A DNA stretch of 64,000 nucleotides from Acrasis kona. Taxonomy: Eukaryota > Heterolobosea > Eutetramitea > Acrasida > Acrasidae. Positions within the stretch are counted from its first letter, which is position 1. Every line of letters starts with the position of its first letter. Shown here piece after piece: positions 40,548-50,296 of the stretch. The notes beneath the pieces are model-generated. The model ran no database searches. It saw only the letters and a list, made by a program, of their open reading frames with translations, and was not told the DNA's origin. The position numbers and the translations under genes are program-made. The stretch is taken from the NCBI GenBank assembly GCA_026419775.2, contig JAOPGA020001506.1, positions 1 through 64,000 of the forward strand, read 5' to 3'.

Positions 40548-42335
40548 TTACAAAACCAACACGGTTGCCAGACCAGGATGAATCTCAACAAACGTAGGAC
40601 AGTACTCACCTTCCTCCCCATCGATACTAACATGAGATCCCTCGCTCAACGGTTCTATTTTGAAGCATTGCGTCTTGTCCCTATCGATGAGATCATGATG
40701 AAGAGTTCTCTCTTCTAATCTCAACTTTTGGTCGAAAAACATTTGAGCAAGCTCGGCTCTATTCAACTTATCGGCCTTGATCCACAGGATGTCCATGTAC
40801 TCTGAATTGGCATATGCAGTTGGTGCCAATGCATAGTTCCTAGCGATATGACTCACATTACAAGATTGAATGGCGAAAAACTCATCTTCGACGATGGTTA
40901 CTTTGGAATGATACTCCTTACTTTGATCGAAGCACTCGGGGAAGAACTTTTCGAGAAGAGGACATTCGGGTCCGTTCTTCTCTCCACCTCTAATCAATTC
41001 CTTATCCATTTGTTGTTCGTCTTGTCCCATCTTTTTCACATCATCACCAAAATGTTCATCCTCCTCTACTTGCTTGAATTCGTCCCAGTGACGATAAACA
41101 TTGGTGCGTTGTCTCTTATGAGTGGGCAATTGGTGTAACACGTTACCAGGGTCTTCAGGCATCACTTTTTCATCTTGATTTGATTTTTCATACTTTATAT
41201 AACTTAGTCTTCCCTTGTATTTCTCAGCCTTGATGAGCTCGTAAAAAGCACCTAACACATTTCTAGCTTCGGTGATGTGAAGCTTGCGAAGTGTTTCGGT
41301 GTTGTGGGTCACGTTGGCTAAGAATCCCCACATGACCGTCAAGAAGGAATAACGACGAGTGCCTTTTTGAAACACGCTGGCTACATCTAATGGTTTGACG
41401 TAGCCTCTTGCCATGGCAAATGCACTGTGTTTCAGGGTGTTTTGTGAGCCGTATAAGCTGGCTGCTAGAGCGTTGGATGTTCCTAATGGAATGGGACATA
41501 ATGGCATTTTCAAATCTCTTTTCCATGATTTGCGTGACATGAGACCTGAAAGACACTCGTAGGTAGTGCCATCTCCACCGCCACATGCAATGACGTCGTA
41601 CTTGGTCAAGTCCATTTTGCAGACGTGTTCGTGAGCGTGGTTGGCCCTTTCGGTGAGTAGTATGTCGTAAGATAGTACGTGTTCACAATCGTCAAGGATG
41701 GGTTTTACCTCACGTTCGAATTCAAGTTTACCGGCTCTGCCTCCTGATTGTGGATTGATCGCGATGAAAATGTTTCTTTTGGGAACGTCTTCGGTTGGTG
41801 CGTCCAAATTATAGATGCATTGATTGATGTGGGAAGCCCACTCCTTGGCTACTCTTACATTTTCTGCCTCAAATTCAAAACATTTTCTTTCTGATTTGTT
41901 GATGAGAGCGTAGATTTTGATAACCTTTTCGTTTCTGCGACACGTGTAAACTTCCTTCTTCATGTCCAAGATTGTAGAAATGTTTTCGTCCTTGATAGAT
42001 AGCAGTCTGCGTGTCAATGATACCTTGATTCGATCACCGGCGAAAGTGAGGAAGCCAGCATATTCTACTGGTAGATCTTTTTGAGGTTCAGGTTCGGCCT
42101 CCCTTTCTGTAACTAGTTTGCGATTCAAAGTGTTGGATTCAATGATCTGCTCTTTTGCAGAACTCAACTCTTTGTTGAACAACCTTTGATACAAGGGGAC
42201 AGCTACAAACCATACCAAAAAGTAAGCAAGTATGGATATGATTGCGTTTGAGAGGGATAGAGTCGCTGTAGCATATAAGATAGCAACAGCGACAGCAAGT
42301 GTAGATGTAATAAAACTACCTGATAGTAAGTACAT
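40548..42335 (-). CDS. Sphingosine kinase-like lipid kinase
   Basis: 595 aa. Two hydrophobic helices at the N-terminus (residues ~1-50) suggest membrane anchoring. A PH-like region (AGFLTFAGDRIKV ... ASHINQCI) follows, then a DAGK-cat/sphingosine kinase domain: FIAINPQSGGRAG, the nucleotide loop ACGGGDGTTYECLSGL, LCPIPLGTSNALA, LDVASVF, and FLTVMWGFLANV. These match sphingosine/ceramide kinases that phosphorylate the lipid 1-hydroxyl. The C-terminal part (SIDGEEGEYCPTFVEIHPGLATVL) is the usual closing beta-sheet, with the D-G-E motif. Sphingosine is the likely substrate; ceramide cannot be excluded. Confidence 0.85.
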   Translation of the reverse strand: MYLLSGSFITSTLAVAVAILYATATLSLSNAIISILAYFLVWFVAVPLYQRLFNKELSSAKEQIIESNTLNRKLVTEREAEPEPQKDLPVEYAGFLTFAGDRIKVSLTRRLLSIKDENISTILDMKKEVYTCRRNEKVIKIYALINKSERKCFEFEAENVRVAKEWASHINQCIYNLDAPTEDVPKRNIFIAINPQSGGRAGKLEFEREVKPILDDCEHVLSYDILLTERANHAHEHVCKMDLTKYDVIACGGGDGTTYECLSGLMSRKSWKRDLKMPLCPIPLGTSNALAASLYGSQNTLKHSAFAMARGYVKPLDVASVFQKGTRRYSFLTVMWGFLANVTHNTETLRKLHITEARNVLGAFYELIKAEKYKGRLSYIKYEKSNQDEKVMPEDPGNVLHQLPTHKRQRTNVYRHWDEFKQVEEDEHFGDDVKKMGQDEQQMDKELIRGGEKNGPECPLLEKFFPECFDQSKEYHSKVTIVEDEFFAIQSCNVSHIARNYALAPTAYANSEYMDILWIKADKLNRAELAQMFFDQKLRLEERTLHHDLIDRDKTQCFKIEPLSEGSHVSIDGEEGEYCPTFVEIHPGLATVLVL

Positions 42336-42393
42336 GTTCTGCGAAAGTATATTTTAAAGCGATGTTTATTTATAATTTTATCGGATTTCATTT

Positions 42394-42597
42394 ATGGCCA
42401 ATTTTAGAACTGGATTAAACTCGTACAAATATGACATCTTTGTATTTTGTGAATCACTTCGAAACTTGATTAACTTCCCTCCGCTTGCCTCCATTGACCC
42501 ACAAGTTCAAAATATGATCTCACTGAGTCTATTAATTTTGTTAGAGATATGGTCTATAGAATACAGTATTTCCGAGACAGATAATTATAAATTGTAG
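42394..42597 (+). CDS. Doubtful 67-residue ORF in a divergent promoter
   Basis: ATG-initiated, 67 aa, no recognised motif, partly hydrophobic. It lies between the divergent lipid kinase (42335) and SSB (42684) starts. It could be a small gene, an upstream leader, or chance. Confidence 0.2.
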   Translation: MANFRTGLNSYKYDIFVFCESLRNLINFPPLASIDPQVQNMISLSLLILLEIWSIEYSISETDNYKL

Positions 42598-42683
42598 ATT
42601 TGTAAAATATAGAATTTCACTTCAGAACTTCAAGGTTAAAGCATTTCACACAATCAAAGTTGACCAATTTTGCAAAATACGAA

Positions 42684-43187
42684 ATGTTAGCAAGGTGCAT
42701 TCAAGGATCAAAGAGTTTGAGAATATTATCAAAACCCATTCTCTCATCAACAATCAATGTATCAGCTATTAAAACATCGACAATTAACAGATGCTTCAGC
42801 AAGACTATTTTGAAACAAAACGAAGTCGAAGAGGAAACCGAAAACCGCGAGGAAGAGGAAGATAAATCATCTCCAAACTTGAGGAACACAGTAAACAAAA
42901 TAACTTTATGTGGAAGAATCACCCGCAGTCCTACAGTGCTCAATGATAAGGTTGTCTTCTCAGTTACTACACAGTTTGGTAAAGACAAACCAGAGATCCA
43001 CGATTGCATTTGGTTTGGAACTGAAAAAGCAAACTCCTTCAAAGACCTACTCAAAAAAGATCAGTTAGTGTTTGTAGAGGGTAGATTGAAAACAAGTGCA
43101 TACATTGACAAGAACGGTTTGCCACATAAGAGAACTAGCGTCGTGATCAGAAAATTTGCAGACGTTGTCGTACTCGCTGATAAGTAA
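42684..43187 (+). CDS. Mitochondrial single-stranded DNA-binding protein
   Basis: 167 aa from the ATG at 42684 (MLARCIQGSKSLRIL), with a Ser/Lys/Ile-rich presequence and an acidic linker (EEETENREEEED). The C-terminal ~105 residues are an OB-fold SSB: NKITLCGRITRSPTV, VFSVTTQFG, HDCIWFGTEKANSF, LVFVEGRLKTSAYIDKNG. Binds single-stranded mtDNA during replication. The usual aromatic stacking residue (W) is present in CIWFG. Confidence 0.88.
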   Translation: MLARCIQGSKSLRILSKPILSSTINVSAIKTSTINRCFSKTILKQNEVEEETENREEEEDKSSPNLRNTVNKITLCGRITRSPTVLNDKVVFSVTTQFGKDKPEIHDCIWFGTEKANSFKDLLKKDQLVFVEGRLKTSAYIDKNGLPHKRTSVVIRKFADVVVLADK

Positions 43188-43213
43188 AAAAAATAAAATC
43201 TCAAAATGTTTAT

Positions 43214-45112
43214 TTATTTTGTAGAATTTTCAGATGTGTTTTTGCCTTCAGCTTCTAAAAGTTTCTTAACCAGCTCCACACCCTTGTCAACCTTGGCTTC
43301 GTCGTCACCTTGAACATCCACAACCTTCTTCTCCTTGTTGACATTGAGTGAGGCGCCGCTCTCCTTTTGTAGTCGACTTATGGTCTCGCCTCCCTTTCCA
43401 ATCACGACACCAATGTGCTTTTGTTCCAAAGAAACGCTCTTGGTAAATTTGTATTCCTTTTTGTTGCTATTGTTATTTTTGTTGCTGTTGCTGTTCTTGT
43501 CTTGTTTGTTGTTAATGTGTTCTCTTTCCTCCTTCATGACCCTGTCGAGAACTTCCCTAAATTTAGTCAAAGAACTCTTTGGTCCGATTGCAACCACTGC
43601 ATTCTTTTTGGAATCCACCGTGACACGATCTGCGTCGCTCTCTTGACGAATCTTACTTAAAAGTTGATTTTGTCTTGCTTGGAGTGCGACGATCATGTCT
43701 TGCTTAATGTTGACTTCGATGGACTCTGGCGAAATGTCTGTGATATGCTTCTGGACCTCTTGTGATGCCTTCTTGGCTGCGGTTGACTCTCCGGCCACCT
43801 CAACGACACCTGCGATCTTGTCCAACTTTAGGTTTACGGTTTTAATGTTTGCGCGTAACTGGTCGATGGTCTTTAGTAACCGAGGGAACACTGCTGGTTT
43901 GAATCTCACGTACACTACTTCCTTAGTAGGTGCGTTCGATACGGCCTCTTGTACTCTTGCCTTTGCTTGCGTGACTTGCTCTGGTGCGCCGGAGATTAGA
44001 ACAACGTTCTCGTCCTTTTTCACATTAACTTTGGCGCCAGTTTCCGCTTCAATCTTCTTCAAAGCTTCTGCTCCCTTTTCTAAAAGTGCTGACAATGTGT
44101 TAGGCTTTGCGAATACTTTGGCAAAATCTTGGATTTGTTGTAACTCTTCGGAGAGTTGTTGCTTTTTTAATTTTAACTGTTGGATCTGCTTCTTGAGCTA
44201 TGAAAATGATTAGAAAGTTTGGAAACAATTCACACACCTCTGTTCGCTTGGAAAAGTTATCTCCTTCCTTGTTGTAAAGTGACTCTTTTAGCTTGCCCTT
44301 ATCAGAGTATAAATTATTCAAACTCTTTTGGGCGGTTTCAAAATCTCTCTTTAGCTGTTCGGAGCGTATCAGCTCGTCACTGTTGGTGACTGTGATTTCG
44401 CTGACACCGCTGATCTTTTTGCTCAACTCCTCGCTCTCCTCAATTTTGCTCTTTAATTGTTGGACAACAGCTTCCAAGGCCTCGGCATTCTTCTTTTGTT
44501 CATTTTGCGCTTCGGTCAGGTTGATCGCTTTGAACCCCAGGCTTCTTTTCGCTTTTCTTACTTCCTCTAGTTTCTTTTGTAAATCATCTTTGGCGGCAGC
44601 GTCGGTGGCTTGCTCGACTTGTTTGACCAGATCATCCTCATCATGGGCACCGGCTTGTGTCTTGACCTTTTTTTGTTGCTTCTTGACTTGTGCTATTCTC
44701 TTTGAAATGGCCTCCTTCTTTTCTTCCAACTCTTTTTTGTTTTCAGTTAGTTGGGAAATGTCAATGGTTACAGACTAATGAAATGTTAAATCTTTTTTTT
44801 TTAACCACTAACCTTGGCTTTTTCCCTTAGGTCTTTACGGTCTGTTTTCTTTTGTTTCTCTTCTTCGTCACGTTGTTGAAGTTCTTTCTTCAGTTTGTTA
44901 ACAGCTTGTTTATGCGCGTCAATCTTCTCTGACACTTCCTTTAGGTTTGCTTGCTTTTCGTCCCTGCCGTCTTGAGGGTTGGAGACCCCCTCTAGCTGAC
45001 TGCTTAGAAACGTTATTTGGGTTTTAACATCCGCGATTTGTTTGTTGAGCTCCTTTGCTCTTGACTTATTTTGATCGTCATTGCTTGCGGGGGCCACGTG
45101 GTCTGTGCTCAT
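43214..45112 (-). CDS. Coiled-coil plus multi-KH (vigilin-like) RNA-binding protein, 3 exons
   Basis: Exons 45112-44813, 44774-44238 and 44197-43214; introns of 38 and 40 nt, all phase 0. 606 aa. The N-terminal ~300 residues are a long charged coiled coil (AKELNKQIADVKTQITFL..., KAKRSLGFKAINLTEAQ). The C-terminal half holds about four KH-like units: one diverged (EKGAEALKKIEAETGAKVNV), two weak ones, and a canonical last one with the GxxG loop (IGVVIGKGGETISRLQKESGASLNV). The order recalls a fusion of a Bfr1-like coiled coil with a vigilin/Scp160-like KH array. Those yeast proteins act together on polysomes (known), and the fusion is my inference. The N-terminal coiled coil may be unrelated to Bfr1. 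Confidence 0.8.
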
Positions 45113-45164
45113 TGTTTTACAATATCAAAAGAGTTTTTGTAATCAAAACTTTCGTATTTTGGAA

Positions 45165-45299
45165 ATGAATTACGACTTGTCAGAGCATCGGATTAAAAGT
45201 CAACACTTGAAGCAAATATGTTGGAATAGCACTGACATGAGATTGATTAAAATCGCAAAGCAGTTCGATTCATTGTTGCAAGGTTTGCCTTTGGTGTGA
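45165..45299 (+). CDS. Doubtful 44-residue ORF
   Basis: ATG-initiated 44 aa in the 214-nt gap between two minus-strand genes. No motif. May be chance. Confidence 0.18.
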   Translation: MNYDLSEHRIKSQHLKQICWNSTDMRLIKIAKQFDSLLQGLPLV

Positions 45300-45326
45300 A
45301 TAACAAAAAATATTTATTGGTGATTA

Positions 45327-46919
45327 TTAACAATTTACAGGTAGTCGCTCATATGCCATTGGTAATGCCCCACACCTCTGATTCATATAGTTATATGGTT
45401 TTATCGTGCTAAACATGGGAACAGGCCAATACCATTTACCAAGAATCTGACAATACTTGAAGTTATCGACTTGACACTGTTTGGGCCTCTCTGACTCTGT
45501 ATCCCAAATATCTAGTTGGTAAATATCCTTCGGAGTAAATTCAGATGCATTAAAGTCAACATCATCTAACACACCGCCATGTCTTAGCATATTCATAGCG
45601 AAAACACTACAAACCATTGGCCTTCTATCTTTTGGAGGATAGCGGAAGGAATCAAGTTCAGGAAGGGTTACTAATTGTGCCAATGTTGTATTCACGGCGT
45701 CCATATGGACGAATAAACACTCCATTGTATTACATTCAACATTTCTATTATAGTACCTGGACAACCGAAGAACAGCACCCCTTACAAACAACAAATCTAT
45801 CCAGGATGGACTCATCTTCTCAAACATTGACAAGGCGCTGGACAAGATGTTAAAAGTCATTGGAGTTGGATAATTTTTGTCAATCGTATCAATCCATGCA
45901 TAAGCTATATTCTCATAACCATAAGACTGTCCCTGATATACTTCAAAGAAACTAAGAGCCTTTTTGGAATCAAACAAGGATTGTAATTTCGGTTTTAAAG
46001 GAGCATAAATCAAAGATGAACCCTCTAATTGGAGTTCAGTTAAATAATCTTTATATAAAATTTTTCTGATACCAACATTAGTGCTCTCAACTACATATAA
46101 CTCTTTATCAATACGAAGAGTCATTGCAATGTGTCCTATTCTGGATCCCGTACCGTACATTAATATACTGTCCAATCCAGACAGGGTCGTGACGCCTAAC
46201 AATGCACCAGATTTAATTTCATCTTCGGGTAAATCAAGTACTTTGACGGGTCTTTCTTTGAATGTAATGTTCATGTACTTGGTCATGAAATTTATTTTAT
46301 CGGGTTCAAAGTAGATGCCATACAGCACCCTAATTGCTTTGTATGCATCAATAATTGTTCCAAGAAAACCATCTTTAAATTCAAAAATGTGGAGCCCCTC
46401 TTGAAGGATCGACTCTAATTCTCCCTTCTCAAATTGATTTATTGTGATTGTGTTTACTCCGTGAAGGACCACTGCTTTAACATGAAAGTTGCTTCTTGTT
46501 GCCAAGAAATACCAATCTGAGCATGTGTAGGACGTTGGCTGACTTGCATCAATTGTTAATGTGAGACTTCCATCTGCATTAAGACGAGTAGATGCTGTGT
46601 TGTTATTAAAGCAAGGGGCCTTCCACTTTAGTATTGTTCCTGGTTTAGAGGATCCCATAAACATGGGCACAAAGTCTCGGAGATCATTCTGATTTTGTCC
46701 ATAAGCAATGGTTGGGGACATCCATTCGTCTAAGCTGTTTGTTTTCGATTCAGATTGTGAGTTTCTACCAAAGGTTATTGTTTTGTGGTATCTGCTTCTA
46801 CTTTCTATTAGTGGATAACTCTTATCTTGAGCTCTAATTGATTCGGCATCCAATCTGTATACTTGAGCATAAGTGGCATGCAATGCCACTAGAAGTAGGA
46901 AAATTGATATGTTTCTCAT
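45327..46919 (-). CDS. Secreted papain-fold (permuted NlpC/P60, YiiX-like) protein
   Basis: 530 aa. Signal peptide (MRNISIFLLLVALHATYA). The central part has SGALLGVTTLSGLDSILMYGTGSRIGHIAMTL followed by YVVEST. Later DRRPMVCSVFAMNML carries a Cys. This His-Glu...Cys order resembles permuted papain-like/LRAT-type hydrolases. The region before ~200 is beta-rich and unassigned. It probably acts outside the cell or in a lysosomal compartment. The hydrolase call is tentative; the single family-level clue is the H/E/C spacing. Confidence 0.6.
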   Translation of the reverse strand: MRNISIFLLLVALHATYAQVYRLDAESIRAQDKSYPLIESRSRYHKTITFGRNSQSESKTNSLDEWMSPTIAYGQNQNDLRDFVPMFMGSSKPGTILKWKAPCFNNNTASTRLNADGSLTLTIDASQPTSYTCSDWYFLATRSNFHVKAVVLHGVNTITINQFEKGELESILQEGLHIFEFKDGFLGTIIDAYKAIRVLYGIYFEPDKINFMTKYMNITFKERPVKVLDLPEDEIKSGALLGVTTLSGLDSILMYGTGSRIGHIAMTLRIDKELYVVESTNVGIRKILYKDYLTELQLEGSSLIYAPLKPKLQSLFDSKKALSFFEVYQGQSYGYENIAYAWIDTIDKNYPTPMTFNILSSALSMFEKMSPSWIDLLFVRGAVLRLSRYYNRNVECNTMECLFVHMDAVNTTLAQLVTLPELDSFRYPPKDRRPMVCSVFAMNMLRHGGVLDDVDFNASEFTPKDIYQLDIWDTESERPKQCQVDNFKYCQILGKWYWPVPMFSTIKPYNYMNQRCGALPMAYERLPVNC

Positions 46920-47629
46920 AATTGAAGTGTAAGGTTGTGTTGTAAGGAGAACGGATTTTAAGTGCTATTTTTAGAATTTGAAGAACAAACGGAATGTTCA
47001 AAGAGGATGTATGATTTGGAATGATGTAACAGCCACATTATAATCGGAAAATCTAATCAAATTCTCACCAACACGTGTCGAAGCAACTGGTCAACAAATC
47101 GTTACGAATCGAGATGAAAATCAGGTGATCATGATAAAATAAGATTGGAAGATTGGAAATTTAAAATCCATCTTTGCATCAAAGAATTGAAGGAAGAACA
47201 AGAACTGCTAGGTTAAGGATATTTTTTATTCCAAATGTTTCTCAGTTCCAAAGTTTTCCCTTCCATTCTTGCGAAAAGTTGTTTCAACTGGCAGTTGAAT
47301 ACTTTTTGTGTTGTTCGTGACTTACTTTGAGGATTGTTGAGTATGGACACTATAATCATCCGAGAACTTCATGTCTGATAATTACGTTTTAGCTACTTCT
47401 CTTGTCCATAGCTGGATTTCATCATCTCCATTGCATCCAAGTATTTTGATGGGATTTATCATTTCCATAACAACCCAATACCAATGATGTTAGGATGGTC
47501 AGTGTGATTAATAATAACATTTGTTATAGGCGCTCGATGTGTTAATATATGATGTTTTGAGTGCAGTGTTGGTGTCTTAACAGGTGCATTTGATGTTGAC
47601 GACATAATTTGTAGATTACAAGATTTTTC
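46920..47629. other. Intergenic, no gene seen
   Basis: 710 nt between divergent genes (46919 minus, 47630 plus). AT-rich, no RNA gene or repeat recognised. Confidence 0.55.
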
Positions 47630-49060
47630 ATGAATTTACCTTTCAATCTTGAGAGTATACCGTATGATTGCTTATTGCACATCATAGAATATCTAAACAC
47701 TCGAGAATGGATATCATTTAGCTACACAAGTAGAAGAATAAACATGCTACAAGAGGTTTCATGTCTAATGCAGAACAAAAGGAGAACAATACTCAAAGAT
47801 TACTTGGACAATATAAAAAATTCAAATGAAAAACAGAACATCTTCAATGTTGATTTTCGTAAGGCACAGAAAAACATTACTGATGACATTGCAGTGAAGT
47901 TTGTGGATGCTCGTGTTATAGATGCATCATCTTGCGACCTACTCACAATTGTGTTCTTTCAAAATGCGTTCAAGCACCTACACACCCTAAGAATTGATTA
48001 TTGCCAACAGATAATAATTAATGATGAAGCAATTAAAAAACTACCCAGAACCTTAACTTGTCTCAGCATGTCCTATTGCTTTGGGTTTCAGATTTCAGAT
48101 GAGGCTTTTAAATACTTACCATCAGGATTAACAAAGTTGTACTTGTGTGGTCTCAAGCAAGGCTCTTTAACGCATAAAGTCCTCCACAATCTACCTGAGG
48201 GTCTACATACATTAGATGTTAGGAATTGCGGAAAAAACATTTTAACGGAGCATGCATTTACACGGTTACCCCTCCAGTTACACAATCTTCACACAATTCT
48301 CTACAATTCGAACATTCAATTAAGACAAGATATCAATCAATGCTTACCTTACAACCTTCGTGTTCTTGACATTAATGTGTATGTTCAAAAACCAACTATT
48401 TCTTACAACTTTTTTAATGACCTTCTCACCAACCTTCCTTGTTTACATGCTTTAAAAATTTATGGTAAAGATTTGGATCTAACTCACATTTGTTTGCCTT
48501 CAAATCTACTTAAGCTTGATGTTGCTCTTTGTGAAATCGGTAAATCTGTAAATTCGTTGATTGAACACTTGCCAAATAAACTTCATGTGCTTGATATAAG
48601 TTATAATAAACAAATGACGGACAACCTTTTTAGGTTTCTTCCTCCTAATCTTTGTGTGCTGATCATGCGTGGTTGTAAGCAACGCTGTATCACCAATCAG
48701 ATGTTTGATTATCTACCCCAGGGACTGCACACTCTGGATATCTCTTATTGTAGACAGTCAACCATAACAGACTCTGGTCTTTGTAACCTACCACGTAATT
48801 TGCGTAAACTTATTATGAATAAATGTGATCAAAGTGGTATAACAAACGTTACCTTTCAAAATCTTCCTAAAAATTTAAAAATTCTTCAAATGGCTAACTG
48901 TAATAGAAGAACAGTAACGTGCGATATTTTCAATCATTTATCTACTAAAATTTCGTTAACACTTGGCTATAATGAAAACAAAAGAATTAAATTTGCAAAA
49001 ATGTGTGGCTTTAATGTTGAAGTTACTGACATAAACAGACCTTGTGTCCATCACATGTGA
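47630..49060 (+). CDS. F-box/leucine-rich repeat protein
   Basis: 476 aa, single exon. N-terminal F-box (IPYDCLLHIIEYLNTREWISFSYTSRRINML). It then has ~14 repeats with an LP-x-x-L-x-x-L-x-(M/I)-x-x-C-x-Q-x-x-(I/V)-T core: LPRTLTCLSMSYC, LPQGLHTLDISYCRQSTITDSG, LPRNLRKLIMNKCDQSGIT, LPKNLKILQMANCNRRTVT. This LP-start repeat differs from the classic LRR-RI pattern and recalls FNIP/LRR families expanded in amoebae. Probable SCF adaptor (inference). Confidence 0.82.
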   Translation: MNLPFNLESIPYDCLLHIIEYLNTREWISFSYTSRRINMLQEVSCLMQNKRRTILKDYLDNIKNSNEKQNIFNVDFRKAQKNITDDIAVKFVDARVIDASSCDLLTIVFFQNAFKHLHTLRIDYCQQIIINDEAIKKLPRTLTCLSMSYCFGFQISDEAFKYLPSGLTKLYLCGLKQGSLTHKVLHNLPEGLHTLDVRNCGKNILTEHAFTRLPLQLHNLHTILYNSNIQLRQDINQCLPYNLRVLDINVYVQKPTISYNFFNDLLTNLPCLHALKIYGKDLDLTHICLPSNLLKLDVALCEIGKSVNSLIEHLPNKLHVLDISYNKQMTDNLFRFLPPNLCVLIMRGCKQRCITNQMFDYLPQGLHTLDISYCRQSTITDSGLCNLPRNLRKLIMNKCDQSGITNVTFQNLPKNLKILQMANCNRRTVTCDIFNHLSTKISLTLGYNENKRIKFAKMCGFNVEVTDINRPCVHHM

Positions 49061-49253
49061 TAAAAAATGGTTGTTGTAACCATCTGACCATTTTTTTGCT
49101 ACATCAAACATAAGAAACTGATTTAATAAACAATTTGAATCTTGACGATGTACTTTGTCGGTAACCTGTGATTGTATTGTCTTTTAATATTGTCGACTGA
49201 AGTCTTTAATTGGCACACATGTCATAATTTCTCCGTTAGCTGTCATCAACAAC

Positions 49254-49934
49254 ATGTCTAGAATAAATTCTCTTATCAACGTTTGGAACAAAAGAGTAGA
49301 GGAGTATGAAGAGGAGGAGGCGAACGACAGACCAACTCGATTTTTTGGTGAACACCTTAATGTCGAATTCAAACCTAGACTTTTGCCAAGACATATAGGA
49401 CACGAAAGTGACGATAACTTTTTCGATGTTTGTATTATCACCAATAATGGAGATGATCCGGTGGAGGATGAAGACTACACTTTATATTACCTACAGACAA
49501 AACCCTTTGTTCAGCCTCACCCAATTTTAGAGTGTGAGAATGTGTGCGGATATGAAGCTATTTGGGAGTGTTCCATCTGTGGATGTTACACTTGCAACAA
49601 ATGCGAACGTACTCATCATCTAAAAAACCATAAACAAAGTCACCGCGTGGGCATTAATTGGACGAGTGTGTCCATGAAACAATCTGACGGTTGCAGAAGA
49701 GTTGTTTTTTATTCAAAAGGATCTACTCTGATTAGTTTATGGTCTCACGAGTATGACAACATAACTGTAGCTGAACTCAAGGACTACGTAGATGCAAAAC
49801 TCCCAAAGAGTTATGTGGATGTAATGTATGTTGGCGATTCTAGTCAAAGACCGACCGATAATACAAGATTGTATCAAATAGAGCCAAACGTAGAACTCCT
49901 CCGTTTAAAGCTGATTGTTAAAATAAAAATGTAA
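49254..49934 (+). CDS. B-box-like zinc-finger protein with ubiquitin-like C-terminus
   Basis: 226 aa. The middle (about residues 95-130) carries C-x3-C...C-x2-C-x4-C-x2-C...H-x5-H-x4-H spacing (CENVCGYEAIWECSICGCYTCNKCERTHHLKNHKQSH), a B-box-type zinc-binding module. The last ~75 residues (STLISLWSHEYDNITVAELKDYVDAKLPKSY...) have ubiquitin-like periodicity (beta-beta-helix-beta). The N-terminus is acidic. Could be a ubiquitin-pathway adaptor; the Ub-like call is tentative. Confidence 0.68.
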   Translation: MSRINSLINVWNKRVEEYEEEEANDRPTRFFGEHLNVEFKPRLLPRHIGHESDDNFFDVCIITNNGDDPVEDEDYTLYYLQTKPFVQPHPILECENVCGYEAIWECSICGCYTCNKCERTHHLKNHKQSHRVGINWTSVSMKQSDGCRRVVFYSKGSTLISLWSHEYDNITVAELKDYVDAKLPKSYVDVMYVGDSSQRPTDNTRLYQIEPNVELLRLKLIVKIKM

Positions 49935-49984
49935 TCGCATCTTGAGTTCTGGTCCTAGTGTTTATTTACAATGTACATGTCTGG

Positions 49985-50251
49985 TCACTGCTCCTCTAAT
50001 ACCTGATCCAATAGATTAATGAAATGGTTACTGTCTCTTCTAACAGTCTGAGCTTCATACTCTAGAGATAAAACTCTTTTCTCTAAATCTGTCAACGATG
50101 TAAAATCATTGAATTAAATTCTCCTACCCATTATTGACTTTTGCAGTGCTTTGATATGTTGAATATTGCGGTCCGGCTCAAACTTTGAATTGTCATTATT
50201 TGCGGAGTAGTTATGATGAATTTTATCACCAGGCCTTATGCGTTGATCCAT
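49985..50251 (-). CDS. 75-residue helical protein, two exons
   Basis: Exon 1 50251-50128, 39-nt intron 50127-50089 (GTAGGAG...TTGACAG), exon 2 50088-49985. The spliced frame is 76 codons including TGA. The product starts MDQRIRPGDKIHHNYSANN and ends in a Leu-zipper-like helix (KALQKSIMDLEKRVLSLEYEAQTVRR). Splicing removes a stop and keeps the helical heptads in phase, which supports the gene. It lies between the convergent zinc-finger gene (49934) and mS29 (50297). It is too short to appear as a long ORF. No family recognised. Confidence 0.6.
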
Positions 50252-50296
50252 GTATTGTAATCAAAAGGCGCGAATTACAAAGAAAAATCTCAATTT

